Positions 1-9,078 of a stretch of DNA of 64,000 nt are shown one piece after another (position 1 is the stretch's first letter; each line of letters opens with the position of its first letter). The translations under genes were made by a program, and so were the position numbers. The notes beneath the pieces were generated by a model. That model did not search any database. It was given only the letters and a program-made list of their open reading frames with translations, and was not told the origin of the DNA. The stretch comes from Pseudomonadota bacterium (GTDB lineage: Bacteria; Pseudomonadota; Gammaproteobacteria; Xanthomonadales; Xanthomonadaceae): NCBI GenBank assembly GCA_963205495.1, contig CAUJIN010000026.1, forward strand, positions 1 through 64,000, given 5' to 3'.

Positions 1-192
1 CGCAGCAACAGGTTGAACCTCCCGGAGCTTGTCGCATTCATCCATGCACCTCATCGGAGTTGGGTGATATCGACACGCGCCGGTTCACGGCGCGCTGTCT
101 TGACGTTCTACCCGGCGCTCGGGTGATGGTCAAGCCATCCGCCAGAACCAGCGTGGGCCATCCGGGAGGAATCGGGCCAATCCGCGCCCGCC
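1..192. other. Left margin, no gene seen
   Basis: No reading frame here has convincing protein character. The only long frame, on the minus strand from 502 to 38, is arginine- and proline-rich and overlaps the better-supported small gene at 193-432 in another frame. No tRNA, repeat or clear terminator was recognised. Confidence 0.5.
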
Positions 193-432
193 TCAGGCGC
201 AGCCGCCGCAGCAGGTGCTTCCGCCGCTGATGTGGACCAGGTTCTCCAGCGGCGTCACCTCGCAGCCGATCTGCTGCAGCGCAAACGCGACCTGGCTGGC
301 GCTGGCGGTGGACATCACTTCGAGCACGCCGCGGCGCTCGTCGATGGCGATGCGCGCGCCCGGATCGATGGGGTGCACGGCGGCTGCGACCATGCTGGCG
401 GTGGGGCGGTTGGCGGAAAGCTGGAATTGCAT
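193..432 (-). CDS. Small HMA-like protein with Cys-rich tail
   Basis: This 79-residue protein has no recognised name. The alternating pattern of strands and helices (strand near 27-40, helix near 43-54, strand near 57-68) resembles the ferredoxin-like fold of heavy-metal-associated domains, but the usual CxxC loop is absent. Instead the protein ends in CCGGC at residues 74-78, with one more Cys at 57. That tail could bind a soft metal or take part in thiol chemistry; this is inference from composition. The ATG at 432 has a weak purine-rich stretch upstream. It is the outermost gene before the methyltransferase/efflux group and is transcribed the same way, about 110 bp downstream. Function is unknown, although the reading frame itself looks real. 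Confidence 0.5.
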   Translation of the reverse strand: MQFQLSANRPTASMVAAAVHPIDPGARIAIDERRGVLEVMSTASASQVAFALQQIGCEVTPLENLVHISGGSTCCGGCA

Positions 433-540
433 GGAGATCGTCCTGGGACTGGCCCGCTGTGGAAAGGGTGCAAATGATCGGTCTTTTGCGCGCGCGGCTC
501 ACTGATCCAGGTCATTGCGGCCCGCGCGCGCCGGTGCGGA

Positions 541-1497
541 TCAGCGCGAATCCTCGCCGCAGCGCAGCGCCCAGGTCGCCAGCAGGGCCGCGACGGCGCT
601 GGCGATGTTGAGGCTTTCCACCCGCCCGCTGCCGGGAATGGTCAGGCGCAGGCCGCAGCGATCCAGCAGTGCCGAACTCATGCCTTCGCGCTCGGCCCCC
701 ATCACGAACACCGTGCGCGCCGGCAGCGCGGCGTCGAACAGCGACTGCGCGCGGGTCGGCAGGGTGGCCGCCAAAGTGAAACCTGCGGCGCGCAGGGTGG
801 CTACGGCATCCGATTCCTCCCCCAGACGCACCAGCGGCACCGCTTCGGCACCGCCTTCGGCCACGCGGCAGGCAGCACCGGACAGCGCCAGCGGGGAATC
901 CTGCGGCAACAGCACGCCGGCCACGCCGAAGTGCGCGGCCGAGCGCAGCAACGCGCCGAAGTTGTGCGGATTGCCCACGCCGTCGAGCCAGAGCAGGCAG
1001 GCCGGCGCGCGCGGATCGAGGCCCGCAAGGAAAGGTTCGAGCGCACGCTCGGGTGGACGGCGCATGTCCAGCACGACGCCTTCGTGGTGCTGGCTTCCGG
1101 CAAGGCGCGCCAGGTCTTCCTCTTCCACCACGCGATAGCCCAACCGCTGCTGGACGCACCAGGCCATCAGCTCGCGCAGCGCGCCCATGCGCGAAGCGGA
1201 GAGGTAGGCCTTGCGCAGGTCATCCGGGCGCGCCGCGAAGGCGGCCAGGCAGGCGTTGAATCCGAACACGCGCAGCTCGTCGCGGCGTGGATCCCGCGGC
1301 CGCTGCGCGCTTTCCTGCGGCGGTGCGGCGGCGGGCGCTCGCGGCGCGGTCTTCGCGCGTTCCGTGCGGCCGCGCGCGGCGGACCCGCCCTCCGGCGCAT
1401 GTTCGCGTTCACGCTCACGTTCGCGCTCACGCGTGCGCTTGTCGCGGCGTTCGCCGCCGCGCGGCAGCCCCGGCCAGACCGGTCCCTCCTGACTCAT
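541..1497 (-). CDS. TrmH/SpoU-family RNA 2'-O-methyltransferase
   Basis: A 318-residue SPOUT methyltransferase predicted to transfer a methyl group from S-adenosylmethionine to a ribose 2'-OH of tRNA or rRNA. Residues 75-140 look like the SpoU substrate-binding domain. The three SpoU motifs are visible: GVGNPHNFGALLRSA (about 173-187), FVMGAEREGMS (264-274) and IPGSGRVESLNIASA (287-301), the last forming the trefoil knot. The first 70 residues are a charged, low-complexity extension with five Arg-Glu repeats at 23-32 and then Ala/Pro-rich sequence, which may contact RNA. ATG at 1497 overlaps the stop of the upstream RND pump gene by 4 nt, so translation is probably coupled. The target is not readable from sequence; an RlmB-like 23S role is possible but unproven. 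Confidence 0.85.
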   Translation of the reverse strand: MSQEGPVWPGLPRGGERRDKRTREREREREREHAPEGGSAARGRTERAKTAPRAPAAAPPQESAQRPRDPRRDELRVFGFNACLAAFAARPDDLRKAYLSASRMGALRELMAWCVQQRLGYRVVEEEDLARLAGSQHHEGVVLDMRRPPERALEPFLAGLDPRAPACLLWLDGVGNPHNFGALLRSAAHFGVAGVLLPQDSPLALSGAACRVAEGGAEAVPLVRLGEESDAVATLRAAGFTLAATLPTRAQSLFDAALPARTVFVMGAEREGMSSALLDRCGLRLTIPGSGRVESLNIASAVAALLATWALRCGEDSR

Positions 1498-4400
1498 GCG
1501 CTGCCTCCCGCGGCCGGCGTGCTTGCTTCCAGCGAATCGATCTTCCGCGCCAGCGCCTCGGGCGAGCCGGTATGGCGCGCCAGCAGGCGATAGAAGGCCG
1601 GCACCACATAAAGCGAAAGCAGGGTCGAGAACGCCACGCCGAAAATCACCACCACGCCGATGGTGGCGCGGCTGGCCGAGCCCGGGCCACCGGCCACCAC
1701 CAGCGGCACCGCGCCCATGACAGTGGCAAAGGAAGTCATCAGGATCGGGCGCAGCCGCACCGAGGCGGCTTCGGCGATGGCCTCGTCGATGCTGCGGCCC
1801 TCGTCGCGCAGCTGGTTGGCGAATTCCACGATCAGGATGCCGTTCTTGGCCGCCAGCCCCACCAGCATCACGATGCCGATCTGGCTGAAAAGATTGAGCG
1901 AACCGCCCGTCACCCACAGCCCGATCAGCGCGCCCAGCACCGCCAGCGGCACGGTGAGCATGATGACCACCGGGTGGATGAAGCTCTCGAACTGCGCCGC
2001 AAGCACCAGGTACACGATCAGCAGCGCCATGGCGAAGGTGAAGAGCACCGCGCCGCCGGCCTTCAGGTATTCGCGCGACTCGCCCTTGAAATCGACCTGG
2101 GCGATGTCGGGCAGCTCCTCGGCGGCGACCTGCTTCACCCAGTCGATGGCCTCGCCCAGGGTGTAATCCGACGCGACGGCTCCGGAAATGGTGATGGCGC
2201 GCAGGCGGTTGAAGCGGTTGAGTGCGCCGGGTTCGGCCACCTCGCTGAGCGTGACCACGGTGGCAAGGGGCACCAGCGCCCCGGTGCGGGTGCGCACCTG
2301 GATGTTCTCCAGGTCCGCCGGCGCGCCGCGATCGTCCTGCCGCGCCTGCAGCACCACGTCGTACTCCTCGCCGGCATCGACATAGGTCGTCACGCGGCGC
2401 GAGCCCATCAGGGTTTCCAGGGTGCGGCCGATGTCCTGCACCGAGATGCCGAGATCCGCGGCGCGCGCGCGATCGATCTGCACGCGCAGCTGCGGGCGGG
2501 TTTCCTTGTAGTCGGAGTCCACCGCGATCAGGCCGGGATTCTCCTCGGCGCGCGCCAGGATGCGGTCGCGCCACTGCGCCAGCTCTTCATAATCGGGGCC
2601 GCCCAGCACCACGCTGAAGGGCTGGCCGCGGCTGCGCACCAGCCCGGTGCGCACCGACGGAAAGGCACGCACACCGGGGATTTCCGCCAGCTTCGGACGA
2701 AGCTGATCGACCACTTCGTTGGTGGTGACGCTGCGTTCGCGCCAGTCCTTGAGGAACACGATCGCCATGCCGGTGTGCATTTCCTCGCTGCCACCCCAGC
2801 CCGCCGGCGCGCGCGTATTGACCCGCTCCAGCGGCTGCCCTTCGCCCAGGAAAGGCGCCAGCGCATCCTCCAGCTTGCCGATTTGCTGCACGGTGTAGTC
2901 GTAGCCGGCGCCTTCCGGGCCGGACACGGAGATGAAGAAGGCGCCGCGGTCCTCCATCGGGGCAAGCTCGCTGGGCACCCGCTGGGCCACCAGCAGGCTG
3001 GCACCGAGCGCGCCCAGCATCACCAGCGCGAACAGCAGCGGCTTGCGGCTGGTGGCTTCGATCTGGCGCCGATAGGCGCGCGCCACCCGATCGAGCAGCC
3101 GGTTGATCCCGCCCGCCAGACCGCGCGCCTGCCCGTGCGGTCGCACCAGCTTGGAGGACATCATCGGCGTCAGCGTGAGCGCCACGAAGGCGGATATGGC
3201 GATGGCCGCGGCCAGCGCCACGGACAGCTCGCGGAACAGCCGCCCGGTGTTGCCTTCCATGAAGCCCACCGGCAGGAACACGGCCACCAGCACCGCGGTC
3301 GTCGCGATCACCGCGAAACCCACCTGGCGGGTGCCGCGGATCGCGGCCACCAGCGGCGGCTCGCCCAGGTCGCAGCGCCGCTGGATGTTCTCCAGCACCA
3401 CGATGGCATCGTCCACCACCAGCCCGATGCACAACACCAGCGCCAGCAGGGTCAGCAGGTTGATGGAAAAACCGAAGGCGAACAGCGCGATGAAGGCCGA
3501 GACCAGGCAAACCGGCACGGTGACGGCGGGAACGATCGCCGCGCGCAGGCTGCCGAGGAAGAGGTAGATCACGATCAGCACCAGTGCCAGCGCCTCGAAC
3601 AGGGTCGAGTACACGCGGTCGACTGCCGCTTCGATGAAGACCGTGTTGTCGAAGGCCACGAAGATGCTCAATCCTTCGGGCAGCGCCGCCTGGATGCGCC
3701 CGGCTTCGCCGCGCACGGCGCGCGCCACGTCCAGCGCGTTGGCGGTGGAGGTCTTGATGACGCCGAGGCCCAGGTTCGACTGGCCGTTGCTGCGATAGTA
3801 GGAACGCCGCTCGGTGGAGGCGCGCTCCACCTGTGCCACGTCGCCCAGCCGCACCAGATAGCCGTCTTCGCCCTTGCGCAGCACCAGCGCGGCGAAGTCC
3901 TCCGGCTGCAGATAGTTGCGAGCCACGCGCAGGGTGAAGTCCCGTTCCGCCGATTCGATGCGCCCGGCCGGAAGCTCCACGTTCTCGCGCCGCAGCGCAT
4001 CCTCCACGTCGGCCACGGTCAGTCCGCGCGCGGCCAGCGCATCGCGGTTCAGCCAGAGGCGCATGGCGTAGCGCTGCTCGCCACCGACCATGACGCTGGC
4101 CACGCCATCCAGCGCGGAGAGCTGGTCGACGACATAGCGGTTGGCGTAGTCGGTCAGCTCCAGCGTATCCATCGTGGTGGAGCTCATGTTGAGCCACAGG
4201 ATCGGATCGGCGTCGGCCTCGACCTTTTCCACGCGCGGAGGGTCGGCTTCCTGCGGCAGCCGACTGAGCACGCGGCTGATGCCGTCGCGCACGTCGTTGG
4301 CCGCCGCTTCGATCTCGCGGCTCAGCGAGAACTCGATGGTGAGGCTGGAACGCCCGTTGGCGCTGCGCGACTCGATCGTTTCCACTCCCTCGATGCCGGA

Positions 4401-4613
4401 AACGGCGTCTTCGAGTATCTGCGTCACGCGGCTTTCGACCACGGCGGCCGAGGCGCCCGGATAGCTCACTCCCACCGAAACCACGGGCGGATCGATGGCG
4501 GGCAGCTCGCGCAAGGTGAGCCGGGTGAAGGCCATCAGGCCCAGCGCCACCAGCAGCAGGCTCATCACCGTAGCCAGCACCGGCCGCTTGATCGACAGAT
4601 CGGAAATCCTCAT
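1494..4613 (-). CDS. RND efflux pump inner-membrane permease (HAE1 type)
   Basis: A 1039-residue resistance-nodulation-division transporter that exports drugs or other hydrophobic compounds from the inner membrane and periplasm using the proton gradient. It has the family layout: one N-terminal membrane helix right after MRISDLSIKRPVLATVM, a large periplasmic porter loop, a bundle of helices, a second loop and a second bundle. The TM4 proton-relay signature GLVVDDAIVVLENIQRR is intact. The start chosen is the ATG at 4613, because MRISDLSIKRP is the typical family N-terminus; the longer open frame has an arginine-rich leader. It lies 25 nt downstream of its membrane-fusion partner. No outer-membrane TolC-type gene is adjacent, so the channel must come from elsewhere. 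The substrate cannot be told from sequence. Confidence 0.93.
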   Translation of the reverse strand: MRISDLSIKRPVLATVMSLLLVALGLMAFTRLTLRELPAIDPPVVSVGVSYPGASAAVVESRVTQILEDAVSGIEGVETIESRSANGRSSLTIEFSLSREIEAAANDVRDGISRVLSRLPQEADPPRVEKVEADADPILWLNMSSTTMDTLELTDYANRYVVDQLSALDGVASVMVGGEQRYAMRLWLNRDALAARGLTVADVEDALRRENVELPAGRIESAERDFTLRVARNYLQPEDFAALVLRKGEDGYLVRLGDVAQVERASTERRSYYRSNGQSNLGLGVIKTSTANALDVARAVRGEAGRIQAALPEGLSIFVAFDNTVFIEAAVDRVYSTLFEALALVLIVIYLFLGSLRAAIVPAVTVPVCLVSAFIALFAFGFSINLLTLLALVLCIGLVVDDAIVVLENIQRRCDLGEPPLVAAIRGTRQVGFAVIATTAVLVAVFLPVGFMEGNTGRLFRELSVALAAAIAISAFVALTLTPMMSSKLVRPHGQARGLAGGINRLLDRVARAYRRQIEATSRKPLLFALVMLGALGASLLVAQRVPSELAPMEDRGAFFISVSGPEGAGYDYTVQQIGKLEDALAPFLGEGQPLERVNTRAPAGWGGSEEMHTGMAIVFLKDWRERSVTTNEVVDQLRPKLAEIPGVRAFPSVRTGLVRSRGQPFSVVLGGPDYEELAQWRDRILARAEENPGLIAVDSDYKETRPQLRVQIDRARAADLGISVQDIGRTLETLMGSRRVTTYVDAGEEYDVVLQARQDDRGAPADLENIQVRTRTGALVPLATVVTLSEVAEPGALNRFNRLRAITISGAVASDYTLGEAIDWVKQVAAEELPDIAQVDFKGESREYLKAGGAVLFTFAMALLIVYLVLAAQFESFIHPVVIMLTVPLAVLGALIGLWVTGGSLNLFSQIGIVMLVGLAAKNGILIVEFANQLRDEGRSIDEAIAEAASVRLRPILMTSFATVMGAVPLVVAGGPGSASRATIGVVVIFGVAFSTLLSLYVVPAFYRLLARHTGSPEALARKIDSLEASTPAAGGSA

Positions 4614-4638
4614 GCCGCGCGCTTCCGCGCCCGCGCCG

Positions 4639-5724
4639 TCACGACGCCGGCTCCGGCTCCACGACCCGCACCTGCGCGCCGGGGCGCAGCTTGACCGTCC
4701 CCTCGACCACGATGCGCTCGCCCGCGGCAACCCCGGAGAGGATTTCCACTTCGCCGCGGCGGCGCGCGCCCAGCGTCACGTCGACTTGCGCCACCTTGTC
4801 TCCCGGTTCGATGCGGTAGAGATAGGCGCGCGTGCCGATCTGTTCCACCGCAATCTCCGGCACCGTCAGGGCGCGGCGTACCGGCTGCAGCAGGCGCACC
4901 GTCAGCAGCATTCCCGGACGCAGCAGGCCCTCGGGATTGGGCAGGAGCGCGCGCACGGTGACGGCGCGCGTCAGCGGGTCCACGCGCGAACCCACCGCCG
5001 TCACCTCGCCTTCGAAGGTCCGGCCGGGAAAGGCGGGACTTTCGGCGCGCACGGTCTGCCCCGTGGCGATCTGGCCGAGGCGGGTTTCCGGCACCGCGAA
5101 ATCGAGCTTGATGGTGCGGATGTCGTCGAGCGTGGTGATGACCGTTCCCGGCGTCACCAGCGCACCGGGACTGACGCGGCGAAAACCGAGCACGCCGGTG
5201 AATGGGGCGCTGAGGATGCGGTCGGCCAGCGCGGCGCGGATCGCGTCGGCGCGGGCCCGGGCGGCGTCGCGCACCGAGAGCTGGGTATCGAGCTGGCTGC
5301 GCGGGATCGTGCCCTGCTTCACCAGTTCGGCGAGGCGGTCGTACTGCTTGCTGGCTTCGACATGGGTGGCCTGTGCCGCTTCCAGCTGGGCCACTTCGGC
5401 GCGCCCGGACAGATCCACCAGCACCGCGCCGGCTTCGACGAAATCCCCGTCCTGGAAATTGATGCGCGTGACCGTCTCGGTGACCTTGGCGGTCAAGGTC
5501 ACCGATTCGCTGGCCTGGGCCGTGCCGAGCGAACGGATCTCGTCCTGCCAGTCGCTTTCAACCACCGTTCCGGCGGTGACGGCCGCCGCCTGCGGGCCAC
5601 CGCCCTGTGGTCCCGGCGCGCCGCTGCGGCCGCAGCCGGTGAGCAGGATCGCTGCGGCCAGCAGGCCGGGGCCTGCGACCCTGCGGAAAAAATGGGCGAG
5701 TGGGAGCCTTGATGCGGTTCGCAA
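4639..5724 (-). CDS. RND efflux membrane-fusion (adaptor) lipoprotein
   Basis: A 361-residue periplasmic adaptor linking the RND permease to an outer-membrane channel. Residues 1-31 form a lipoprotein signal ending in the lipobox LTGC, so the mature protein is probably anchored by a diacylated Cys. A biotinyl-lipoyl-like segment (around 75-100, INFQDGDFVEAGAVLVDL), a short coiled hairpin (100-160) and a beta-barrel region (185-280, with FAVPETRLGQI) follow in family order. The start is a TTG at 5724: an in-frame TGA lies three codons upstream and no ATG in frame precedes the signal peptide. It is the first gene of the minus-strand run adaptor, permease, RNA methyltransferase. Confidence 0.92.
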   Translation of the reverse strand: MRTASRLPLAHFFRRVAGPGLLAAAILLTGCGRSGAPGPQGGGPQAAAVTAGTVVESDWQDEIRSLGTAQASESVTLTAKVTETVTRINFQDGDFVEAGAVLVDLSGRAEVAQLEAAQATHVEASKQYDRLAELVKQGTIPRSQLDTQLSVRDAARARADAIRAALADRILSAPFTGVLGFRRVSPGALVTPGTVITTLDDIRTIKLDFAVPETRLGQIATGQTVRAESPAFPGRTFEGEVTAVGSRVDPLTRAVTVRALLPNPEGLLRPGMLLTVRLLQPVRRALTVPEIAVEQIGTRAYLYRIEPGDKVAQVDVTLGARRRGEVEILSGVAAGERIVVEGTVKLRPGAQVRVVEPEPAS

Positions 5725-5849
5725 GACGAATCATCCGGAAAACTGGGACAGATTCCCGCGATTCTAGGCGCGCACCGGGCCGAACGCATGGGTGATCGGT
5801 CATGGGTGGGGCAAGCACCCGCCGCCAGCGCAAGATGCGGGCCGAAGCT

Positions 5850-6329
5850 TCAGACCATGCGCAAATGGCTTTGGCGCAGCCAGGCGCGCGCGTCCTGCGC
5901 GTCGTTTTCGAACCAGACCCGCGCCGAGCCGAGGCGAAAGGTGTAGCCCCAGGCGTCCATATCCGCCATGAGCCGCGCGCTGCCCACGCCGGGAAGGCGT
6001 TCGGCCAGGAGGATTTGCAGGTAACAGGTGGCGTCTTCTTCGGCGATGGAATCGGTGGCGTCGGTATGCACCTGCGCGCGCCGCTCGGGCGGCTGCACGA
6101 TGAGGTGGCAGGCTTCGTGCAGGGCCGAATGCACCGGCGTGTCCGAGCGCACATAGACCCGATGGCCGATCACTCCGGCCTCGGGCGCGCCCCAGTAGCT
6201 TCCGGGAATGGCCGCACCGTCCGGCACTTCGACCAGGTTCAGGCCGAACGACTCCAGCAGCGCGGCCAGCGGCTCGCTGCCGATGTCGGCCAGGCGCAGC
6301 ACGTCGGTCTCGGCAGGTGCGTCGGACAT
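5850..6329 (-). CDS. Putative zincin-like metallopeptidase, HExxH protein
   Basis: A 159-residue protein of unknown name. It contains HEACH at residues 71-75, which fits the HExxH zinc-binding motif, preceded by the helix SDTPVHSAL. An acidic helix EEDATCYLQIL at 97-107 sits where the third zinc ligand occurs in ImmA/IrrE-type and related zincins. There is no signal peptide, so it should be cytoplasmic. It starts 24 nt after the minE stop on the same strand and is probably the last gene of the GNAT-minCDE run. A protease role linked to division is conceivable but is only inferred from position. The ATG at 6329 gives a clean N-terminus (MSDAPAETDV). Confidence 0.7.
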   Translation of the reverse strand: MSDAPAETDVLRLADIGSEPLAALLESFGLNLVEVPDGAAIPGSYWGAPEAGVIGHRVYVRSDTPVHSALHEACHLIVQPPERRAQVHTDATDSIAEEDATCYLQILLAERLPGVGSARLMADMDAWGYTFRLGSARVWFENDAQDARAWLRQSHLRMV

Positions 6330-6353
6330 CGCGGATTCCCGCCGGATCGGCGG

Positions 6354-6626
6354 TCAGGCCGGAGCCGAGCCGCCTTCGTCGCGTTCGGACAGCGAGACGG
6401 AAATGTCCAGGACATCGTGCTCGCCGTCGCGCACCAGATCGACCTTCACCGCCTCCAGATCGACGCTGACGTATTTGCGGATCACTTCCAGCAGCTCGCG
6501 CCGCAGCAGGGGAAGGTAGTCCGGCCCGCCGCGCGAGCCGCGCTCCTGCGAGACAATGATGCGAAGCCGCTCGCGTGCGATGCTGGCGGTATCTTTCTTC
6601 GGCCGCAGAAAATCGAACAGACCCAT
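6354..6626 (-). CDS. minE: Cell division topological specificity factor MinE
   Basis: A 90-residue MinE. It drives pole-to-pole oscillation of MinD by stimulating its ATPase and so keeps the FtsZ-ring inhibitor away from midcell. Residues 1-12 ([12 protein letters not shown]) form the amphipathic membrane-targeting start. The anti-MinCD helix follows with [13 protein letters not shown] at about 17-29, then the dimerisation domain with LLEVIRKYV and the beta strand [10 protein letters not shown]. The ATG at 6626 is 4 nt after the minD stop. A longer frame upstream is overlap with minD. Confidence 0.95.
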   Translation of the reverse strand: MGLFDFLRPKKDTASIARERLRIIVSQERGSRGGPDYLPLLRRELLEVIRKYVSVDLEAVKVDLVRDGEHDVLDISVSLSERDEGGSAPA

Positions 6627-6630
6627 CGGA

Positions 6631-7440
6631 TCAGCCTCCGAACAGCTTGGAGAAGAAGCCCTTCTTCTCGACCTGGGTGAAGCGCAGCGGGCGGTCCTCG
6701 CCCAAAAGCCGCGCCACGGCATCTTCATAGGCCTGCGCCGCAGGCGTCTGTGGCTCCAGGATCACCGGCTCGCCCTTGTTGGAAGCATTGAGCACATCGG
6801 GCGATTCGGGAATCACGCCAAGAACGGGAATGCCGAGGATTTCCTCGACATCCTTGATCGAAAGCATCTCGCCCACTTCCACGCGCGCCGGGTTGTAGCG
6901 CGTCAGCAGCAGGCTGTCCTTCACCTTGCCGCCCTGTTCGGCCTTGCGGGTCTTGGCCGCGAGCAGGCCGAGGATGCGGTCGGAATCGCGCACCGAGGAT
7001 ACTTCGGGATTCACCACTACCACGGCGATGTCGGCGAAATACATGGCGAGGAAGGCGCCACGCTCGATGCCGGCGGGCGAGTCGCAGAGGATGTAGTCGA
7101 AACCGTCTTCGGCCAGCTCCTTGAGCACGCGCTCCACGCCGTCCTGGGTGAGCGCATCCTTGTCGCGTGTCTGCGAAGCGGCCAGCACATAGAGGCTGTC
7201 CAGGCGCTTGTCGCGGATCAGCGCCTGCTTGAGTGTGCAGTCACCGTTGATGACGTTGACGAAGTCGTACACCACGCGGCGCTCGCAGCCCATGATGAGG
7301 TCGAGATTGCGCAGGCCCACGTCGAAATCGATGACCGCGGTCTTCTTGCCGCGCTGTGCCAGGCCGCAGGCCAGGCTGGCGCTGGTGGTGGTCTTGCCCA
7401 CGCCGCCCTTACCGGACGTTACGACGATGATCTGGGTCAA
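6631..7440 (-). CDS. minD: Septum site-determining ATPase MinD
   Basis: A 269-residue ParA/MinD ATPase that recruits MinC to the membrane and is released by MinE. The deviant Walker A motif KGGVGKTT lies at residues 11-18, the switch [12 protein letters not shown] follows at about 38-48, and a Walker B-like CDSPAGIE occurs near 117-124. The C-terminus FFSKLFGG is the amphipathic membrane-targeting helix. The start is a TTG at 7440, giving [13 protein letters not shown], which aligns exactly with the usual MinD N-terminus; the longer frame upstream is arginine/proline-rich and not MinD-like. It sits between minC (91 nt gap) and minE (4 nt gap). Confidence 0.95.
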   Translation of the reverse strand: MTQIIVVTSGKGGVGKTTTSASLACGLAQRGKKTAVIDFDVGLRNLDLIMGCERRVVYDFVNVINGDCTLKQALIRDKRLDSLYVLAASQTRDKDALTQDGVERVLKELAEDGFDYILCDSPAGIERGAFLAMYFADIAVVVVNPEVSSVRDSDRILGLLAAKTRKAEQGGKVKDSLLLTRYNPARVEVGEMLSIKDVEEILGIPVLGVIPESPDVLNASNKGEPVILEPQTPAAQAYEDAVARLLGEDRPLRFTQVEKKGFFSKLFGG

Positions 7441-7531
7441 GGGGAAATTCTCCGTTGGATCCGGTGGATGGGGAAATGACCGGCGCGGCGCATCGGTGCG
7501 CCGGTCTGTTCGGGTGCGGCGGGGTGTGGCA

Positions 7532-8290
7532 TCAGCCCAGCTCGGCCAGATGCAGGCTGTCGGCCTCCAGCCAGACCTGCACCGCCTTGCCGCGCAGTTC
7601 ACGCGGAACTTCCTCGATCACCCTGTAACGCCCGGCGATCGCCACCAGTTCGGCGTGGAACTCGCGGCAGAATATACGGGCTTTCTCGTCGCCCTGCGCT
7701 CCCGCCAGCGCGCGCCCGCGCAGCGCACCGTACACGTGCACCGATCCATCCGCGATGACCTCGGCCCCGGCGCCGACTCCCGCGGCCACCACCAGATCGC
7801 GCCCCTGGGCATAGACCTGCTGGCCCGAGCGCACGGGTGCGGTGTGCATCAGCGAAACCCCGGTTGCGGGCGCCACCGGGGCCACGGACGCCACGGGCGC
7901 AGTCGGTTCGGGAGCAGCGCGCGCGGCCGGCGGCGGTTCGCGCTCCGCGCTCTCGTACTGGGCGCGGAACTTGGCCAGCAGCGGCAGCCCCAGGCTCTGT
8001 GCAAGCGCGTCGATTTCGCGCGTGCCGTAGGCCAGCGCCACGGGGATCACGCCGGCCTGGCGCAGCGACTCCAGCAGCGCGCCCGCGGTCGTCGCGTCGG
8101 GCGCCTGCGACAGCCCGCCGAAATCCACCACGACCGCTGCGCGTGCGAACAGGTTGGGCGCGCGCGCGACGCGTTCGCGCATTTCCTCGCCCAATCGCGC
8201 CACGTCCAGCGTCCGGATGCGCAGGTTGGCGATGCCCACCTGCCCCATCTTGAGCTCGCCGGCCTGCTCGTAATCGGATCGAGACGCCAT
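7532..8290 (-). CDS. minC: Septum site-determining protein MinC
   Basis: A 252-residue MinC, the inhibitor of FtsZ polymerisation. The N-terminal domain (about 12-115) holds the ALLESLRQAGVIPVAL segment. A proline/alanine linker spans roughly 125-150. The C-terminal beta-helix (about 155-252), which binds MinD and FtsZ, has the diagnostic RSGQQVYAQGRDLVV and GALRGRALAGAQGD segments. ATG at 8290 was chosen because MASRSDYEQ opens a sensible domain; an upstream in-frame Met lies inside the preceding acetyltransferase gene. Only 2 nt separate it from that gene's stop. Confidence 0.94.
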   Translation of the reverse strand: MASRSDYEQAGELKMGQVGIANLRIRTLDVARLGEEMRERVARAPNLFARAAVVVDFGGLSQAPDATTAGALLESLRQAGVIPVALAYGTREIDALAQSLGLPLLAKFRAQYESAEREPPPAARAAPEPTAPVASVAPVAPATGVSLMHTAPVRSGQQVYAQGRDLVVAAGVGAGAEVIADGSVHVYGALRGRALAGAQGDEKARIFCREFHAELVAIAGRYRVIEEVPRELRGKAVQVWLEADSLHLAELG

Positions 8291-8292
8291 GC

Positions 8293-8889
8293 TCAGGCGA
8301 CCTCGCCGGCCGATGCGGTGCGGTGCGGTCGCTCCGAAAGCCACGGCAGGTCCGGCAGCCCGGGGCCTTCCAGCCAGCGCGTCTTCACCCAGGAATAGCA
8401 ACCCAGCTCCTTGACCAGCATCGACACGCGCAGTCCGTTCTCGTCCATCACACGCTGTCCGACCTCCTGGAATCCATAGGTGCCGTGAAACACCAGGGCG
8501 GTGTCGTTGCGCGGCTCGAGGAAGACCTCGCAGGTCAGCAGCGGCGTGCGCACCTCGGCGAAGCTGGTGACGTCGGCATAGAAGATGCGCCCGACGCCGC
8601 CGCCGCGCTGGGCGCTGGCGATGACCACCCGGTCGATGTAGAGGAACTGCGGGTAGCGCGACCGGAACCAGCGGTAGTTGCTGCTGGCATAGCGGCTGTT
8701 CTCGTCGTAGGCGATGAGGAAGCCGACGATGCGGCCCGCCGACTCGGCCACGCGGAAGTAGGCCGCCTCCTCGAAGCCGAAGCGCAGCTGCGCCTCGGTC
8801 AGGGGCAGGATGGACGGGCCTGCGGCGTTGTTCAACGCGAGAACGACATCCAGCTCGTCCTCGCGCACTTCACGGATCTGGATCGGCAT
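8293..8889 (-). CDS. GNAT-family N-acetyltransferase
   Basis: A 198-residue protein with the Gcn5-related acetyltransferase fold, expected to use acetyl-CoA. Strand-helix order fits the family: REVREDELDVVLALNNAA at the start, GRIVGFLIAY for beta4, LYIDRVVIASAQRGGGVGRIF for beta4 and the acetyl-CoA-binding R/QxxGxG/A turn (QRGGGVG), and a C-terminal HGTYGFQEVGQRVM segment typical of beta6-beta7. The substrate is unknown. Its stop lies 2 nt before minC, so it probably heads the min operon. The gene is divergent from the FNR-type regulator at 9079, with about 190 bp between the two starts. Confidence 0.85.
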   Translation of the reverse strand: MPIQIREVREDELDVVLALNNAAGPSILPLTEAQLRFGFEEAAYFRVAESAGRIVGFLIAYDENSRYASSNYRWFRSRYPQFLYIDRVVIASAQRGGGVGRIFYADVTSFAEVRTPLLTCEVFLEPRNDTALVFHGTYGFQEVGQRVMDENGLRVSMLVKELGCYSWVKTRWLEGPGLPDLPWLSERPHRTASAGEVA

Positions 8890-9078
8890 TGCGCACTCCG
8901 TACGGGGCGCGCGGACGGTGGTGCACCGCGCGCCGGCAAGAGCGGCATTATCGCATGGCGGCTGGTTTTTTTTGTCCGCGCCGCGTCCGGGACCTGGATT
9001 TCCGGAGATATTGGAATGCCTGCTCGGTCGGCTTCTGGCACCATTGAGCATCCAGCCGCACCGCCTGCGGGATGCCGA

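Noticed and set aside
1287..4694. 1135-codon plus-strand frame over the RND pump
   Set aside because: The composition is His/Gln/Arg-rich with no domains; the opposite strand encodes an unmistakable RND permease.
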